Source: Clostridiaceae bacterium
GTDB lineage: Bacteria; Bacillota; Clostridia; Oscillospirales; Acutalibacteraceae
Assembly: GCA_016295355.1 (NCBI GenBank)
Contig: JAEDLK010000030.1
Coordinates: forward strand, 1-15,390
Length of the DNA: 15,390 bases
Reading direction: 5' to 3'
This document shows, one piece after another, positions 13,901-15,390 of this stretch. Below the pieces are notes generated by a model that was not told where the DNA came from, did not search any database, and saw only the letters and a list, made by a program, of their open reading frames with translations. Both the position numbers and the translations under genes were made by a program. Numbering within the stretch: the first letter of the stretch is position 1; each line of letters opens with the position of its first letter.

Positions 13901-15041
13901 GACGGGTGCGGTTATTCGTGTTACCTTTAGTGACGACACCTACGAAGATCTCACGGTGGCGGCCGAAAATACAATCGGTTACTATGCCCTGCTGTATTCG
14001 AATTCCTTACGGTGCAGCCTGTGGCTTAACTGCTATTTCATCGGCGACGAGATGTCGATGGATATGGAAGGGATTTCCGATTTTGCCCGTATTCCTGTCA
14101 CAATAGGAGCTCCCAAAACTGACTCCATTGTCATTAAAACCCTTGATGAGAAAAACTTTATCATCACTTCGATAAACGACGACGGAACAACAGAGGATTT
14201 TAGGTTTTTAGGCTTTGAATCGTTCAGCGGCATTTCTTCACCAATCGAAGTCAAAGAAGTCACAGGTGTCATGCGCACCGATAAGGGCTTTTATTCCGCA
14301 TCAATTCGCTTTTCTCCCACCACCTTGCAGGTGGTCCTGGAAATCAGTGGAAAGGCGTATGAAAGCAACATAATAACGAATGCAGATTCCTACCGTTGTT
14401 TGCGTCCCTACAGCTTTGTCGATCACCGATTGGTACAGTTGCCCTCTGTGGTCGAAAATATGAATAACTACAACGGCACCGTCACCAAAGAAAACATTGA
14501 TATACTCGTTTATCTGGCCCTGTCTTCTCAAGGCGCCCATAATTTCAATAATAACGAGGCAGTTTTTTACTTCAGTGCAAATGATGTCAAAACAGCTGTA
14601 TGTGAATATCTGAAGTTAGATTCCATTGACTTATCGCTTTCTAAGTTGTATGACGCCGAAACGGATATGTACAGATTAGATAATCGGTATTGCAGCAACT
14701 TAGGCGCTTATTATTTTTCGCTTGGCACCGAGTATAGCAACGGCACTTATATAGCAAAATTTGTTGATTATGACGGCCGGACCGTCATCACCGTTAAGTT
14801 TGATGATGATATGCGTTTAATGAGCTACAGCACCCGTCCTATTATCAGCGCTACCTCGCAGCCCGGCGATTGCGACGGCAGCGGCGATATTGATACAGTG
14901 GACTTGGTAATGCTTAAAAAGTATCTGGCTGGCCTCATTGACAAGAGCGACATAGCCGAAGGCGCCGACTTTGACAGAAATGGTAACATTGATACGCAGG
15001 ACTTGGTTTCTTTGAAAAAGCAATTAGCCGGTCTTCTGTAA
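10953..15041 (+). CDS. Secreted multi-repeat Ig-like protein with C-terminal type I dockerin
   Basis: A 1362-residue exported protein. Residues 1-22 are a signal peptide with a likely cleavage after AGA (20-22). Eight tandem modules of about 100-112 residues occupy residues 33-864; most end with HW-x3-GxTY, a beta strand pair and a (S/N/A)P(I/V) joint, and several carry a Tyr-rich patch near the front. Two diverged modules follow (about 865-1058), then about 245 residues I do not recognise. Residues 1305-1362 form a type I dockerin with two calcium-binding repeats, DCDGSGDIDTVDLVMLKKYL and DFDRNGNIDTQDLVSLKKQL. The modules resemble bacterial Ig-like (Big_3-like) domains; that family call is inference. 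No catalytic domain was found. The dockerin implies docking to a cohesin on a surface scaffold, as in cellulosome- or amylosome-forming Ruminococcaceae. The ATG has AGGAGG 8 bases upstream. Confidence 0.92.
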   Translation: MKKTLALFLVAVMLLSLVPAGAITVDQEPSQRSVESISISDIVLVENNTCYTMENPDGSEYTYYYYNPTVTVTFTDQTVVESISSNILIDGEWQSVEFTDLQETEHWVKDNTYTVTASLQGVSTTFRVSIIESPIANVYFSDVTLLNESDGCWETDIDGQEFFYYSIPYPNVTVLLKNGDVMNFPNGNVEIDGISYSFSYRDNQYSEHWTLGNTYQVPASLGGCTGVMSVTIIDSPITDIHIDDFSITPGQNCSLTTDRENGGFYLRYFIYPQVTLTLADGSTTTTDRGCFDYQGKTYFITIDDNQENNHWMPGNTYEITAGVENVTTSFHVTVDSLPVRHVEFEDVILYANLDGHKQTDMNMSDYFYYNFHPMCTITYNDGSQQRVSTNDVRVNGEPFDFYCYDNQYEEHWTVGNTYEVPVSILGFMDTIRCTVKESPVVSVSARDVEFLANTNGYTSYDESGNEYYKYQYSYNTEYTVTFEDGTVITNHGPDFSYEGHTFRISVTDNQDTDHWLPGRTYSVNLEIGDISGTFNVSITESPISEIIFDPIQLYENSNGYFQNDFMTGGYFYHYSYYPSSFTVKLKDGTVLESNGSGIYYNDQYYHLAYTDTQWQEHWTVGNEYKVAASILGFSTEFTVSIEEAPIKNIAMQNTSVIAGTHLSNSYYSFEAPPLTVTLKDNQMVTVNPYKSYSGNDLECYECYIDDIAYTLSINAKEMQQDKPWEEGNTYTVTASIASVSTTFDVSIVKNPVVEVIVEDVYLYENTGGIDVEDENGRFFLYDKHLQPTEYSFKLADGTILKAEEFMDYSYNNPYYVVIDHQFYELTDVTDEQDINHWNVGVHSATASFLDVTCDFNVTILENPIVDVKVDDCAYICSHHQIPDPMATVTYADGTVVRKKISLLPITAYYDPIFNQSQTHYTGDSFVLPLYNCETAGRYEFTITVNSKTYPVNVTVTNELSIKTCKLIKPPTKTAYASGQFADPTGAVIRVTFSDDTYEDLTVAAENTIGYYALLYSNSLRCSLWLNCYFIGDEMSMDMEGISDFARIPVTIGAPKTDSIVIKTLDEKNFIITSINDDGTTEDFRFLGFESFSGISSPIEVKEVTGVMRTDKGFYSASIRFSPTTLQVVLEISGKAYESNIITNADSYRCLRPYSFVDHRLVQLPSVVENMNNYNGTVTKENIDILVYLALSSQGAHNFNNNEAVFYFSANDVKTAVCEYLKLDSIDLSLSKLYDAETDMYRLDNRYCSNLGAYYFSLGTEYSNGTYIAKFVDYDGRTVITVKFDDDMRLMSYSTRPIISATSQPGDCDGSGDIDTVDLVMLKKYLAGLIDKSDIAEGADFDRNGNIDTQDLVSLKKQLAGLL
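11049..13544 (+). repeat. Eight tandem Ig-like module repeats (coding)
   Basis: Module joints read from SP(I/V)-type motifs fall at residues 135, 237, 339, 440, 543, 646, 752 and 864. The copies have diverged at the DNA level, so this is an old expansion and not a recent tandem duplication. Modules 7 and 8 are longer than the rest: module 7 replaces the HW motif by KPW, and module 8 carries an insertion before it. Confidence 0.85.
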
Positions 15042-15053
15042 TCCCATAATTAT

Positions 15054-15087
15054 AAAAAGCAGACGATGAAATCATCGTCTGCTTTTT
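15054..15087. terminator. Strong intrinsic terminator after the dockerin gene
   Basis: A 16-bp perfect stem (15054-15069 with 15072-15087) with core GCAGACGATGA/TCATCGTCTGC, flanked by A5 and T5. It ends the dockerin transcript and, because it is symmetrical, could also stop transcripts arriving from tnpA. Confidence 0.92.
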
Positions 15088-15114
15088 ATCTTGGAGCCTT
15101 AAGTTGTAATCATG

Positions 15115-15234
15115 ACTACGGCTAAGCCGGTAGTTTGCTCTGCGGCTGTAAGCCGCTGGTACTGGCTGGACTGAAAGTCCACCGAATAATCTGCCAACCG
15201 CAAGCGGACTCTTAGCTACCGCTAAAGCGGTTGG
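15115..15234 (-). repeat. Hairpin-rich tail downstream of tnpA
   Basis: Several hairpins lie in series behind the transposase stop: ACTAC-GGC-TAA-GCC-G-GTAGT (15115-15134), GCGGCT/AGCCGC (15142-15156), TGGACT/AGTCCA (15167-15181), CCGC/GCGG (15198-15207) and ACCGCT/AGCGGT (15218-15231). An alternative 8-bp stem, CCAACCGC (15194-15201) with GCGGTTGG (15227-15234), competes with the last two. One of them may be the subterminal palindrome at the element end; the rest suggest a structured RNA. Confidence 0.65.
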
Positions 15235-15390
15235 TTATTTTTTGCTTGCCTTAACTGGCTCACCCGTAAACGGGTCAACCAATTCTTTTATACTCATTTG
15301 TTCGTATGCTAAATCTTCTTGTAGTTGATTCCGTATATATTCTGCTATTGCCTTTTTGTTCTTTCCTACGGTATCTACATAATATCCTCT
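15235..15390 (-). CDS. tnpA: IS200/IS605-family Y1 transposase TnpA, C-terminal end (partial)
   Basis: The last 51 codons and stop of a leftward gene whose start lies beyond the right edge. It begins RGYYVDTVGKN, continues with AIAEYIRNQ and ends with DPFTGEPVKASKK. RGYYVxTVG-x-N followed by an EYIRNQ helix is the hallmark C-terminus of IS200-type TnpA. The catalytic HuH motif lies outside the window; the helix carrying EYIRNQ contains the region of the tyrosine nucleophile in this family. Whether a tnpB accompanies it cannot be seen. Confidence 0.88.
   Translation of the reverse strand, partial: RGYYVDTVGKNKKAIAEYIRNQLQEDLAYEQMSIKELVDPFTGEPVKASKK

Larger units (their letters stand above)
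15115..15390 (-). mobile_element. IS200/IS605-family insertion sequence (partial, right edge)
   Basis: The 3' part of tnpA and its structured tail mark one end of an IS200-type single-strand transposon that continues past the window. The outer boundary is not certain; it lies between the terminator end (15087) and the first hairpin (15115). Such elements carry no terminal inverted repeats and make no target duplication, so the end cannot be fixed from this side alone. It sits directly behind the dockerin gene terminator. Confidence 0.75.

Overview
The window looks like a chromosomal segment of a Gram-positive, low-to-mid GC Clostridia, most likely an Oscillospiraceae/Ruminococcaceae gut bacterium. 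The grounds are strong GGAGG-type ribosome binding sites, a paired M16 peptidase locus of the YfmF/YfmH type, a type I dockerin on a large secreted protein, a cytoplasmic starch/glycogen-degrading pair and an IS200-type element. This placement is inference from gene content; no 16S or other marker is present.

Layout from left to right. (1) Two overlapping minus-strand genes, yfmF and yfmH; yfmH runs off the left edge. (2) A 571-bp gene-free stretch (2058-2628) holding the yfmF promoter and three tandem copies of a structured repeat of about 126 bp. (3) A cardiolipin synthase (cls, +). (4) A regulated-looking promoter region, then a two-gene operon of glycogen/maltodextrin phosphorylase (glgP) and a GH13 alpha-glucan hydrolase. 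A perfect 16-bp inverted repeat lies inside the start of the GH13 gene. (5) A bidirectional terminator, then the convergent ybaK/ebsC-like gene (-). (6) A 503-bp gene-free stretch (9296-9798) holding a fourth copy of the repeat, placed as the leader of ybaK, and a divergent promoter whose transcript would begin with a chain of consecutive perfect hairpins before an amidohydrolase gene (+). (7) A 1362-residue secreted protein made of repeated Ig-like modules and ending in a dockerin. (8) A strong terminator, then the hairpin-rich tail and 3' end of an IS200-type tnpA (-), cut by the right edge.

How the genes fit together: GlgP would release glucose-1-phosphate from alpha-glucans, and the GH13 enzyme would trim branched or short maltodextrins, both in the cytoplasm. 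The dockerin protein would be exported and attached to a cohesin-bearing surface or scaffold protein. Cls, YfmF/H, YbaK and the amidohydrolase are housekeeping or metabolic neighbours with no evident link to that theme.

The least ordinary content is non-coding: (a) the repeat family, each unit carrying an extended -10, two hairpins and a terminator-like hairpin, found as leaders of two different genes; (b) the hairpin-chain leader at 9571-9746; (c) the 16-bp hairpin in the GH13 coding sequence; (d) the structured tail behind tnpA. No CRISPR array, tRNA, rRNA or phage gene was seen.
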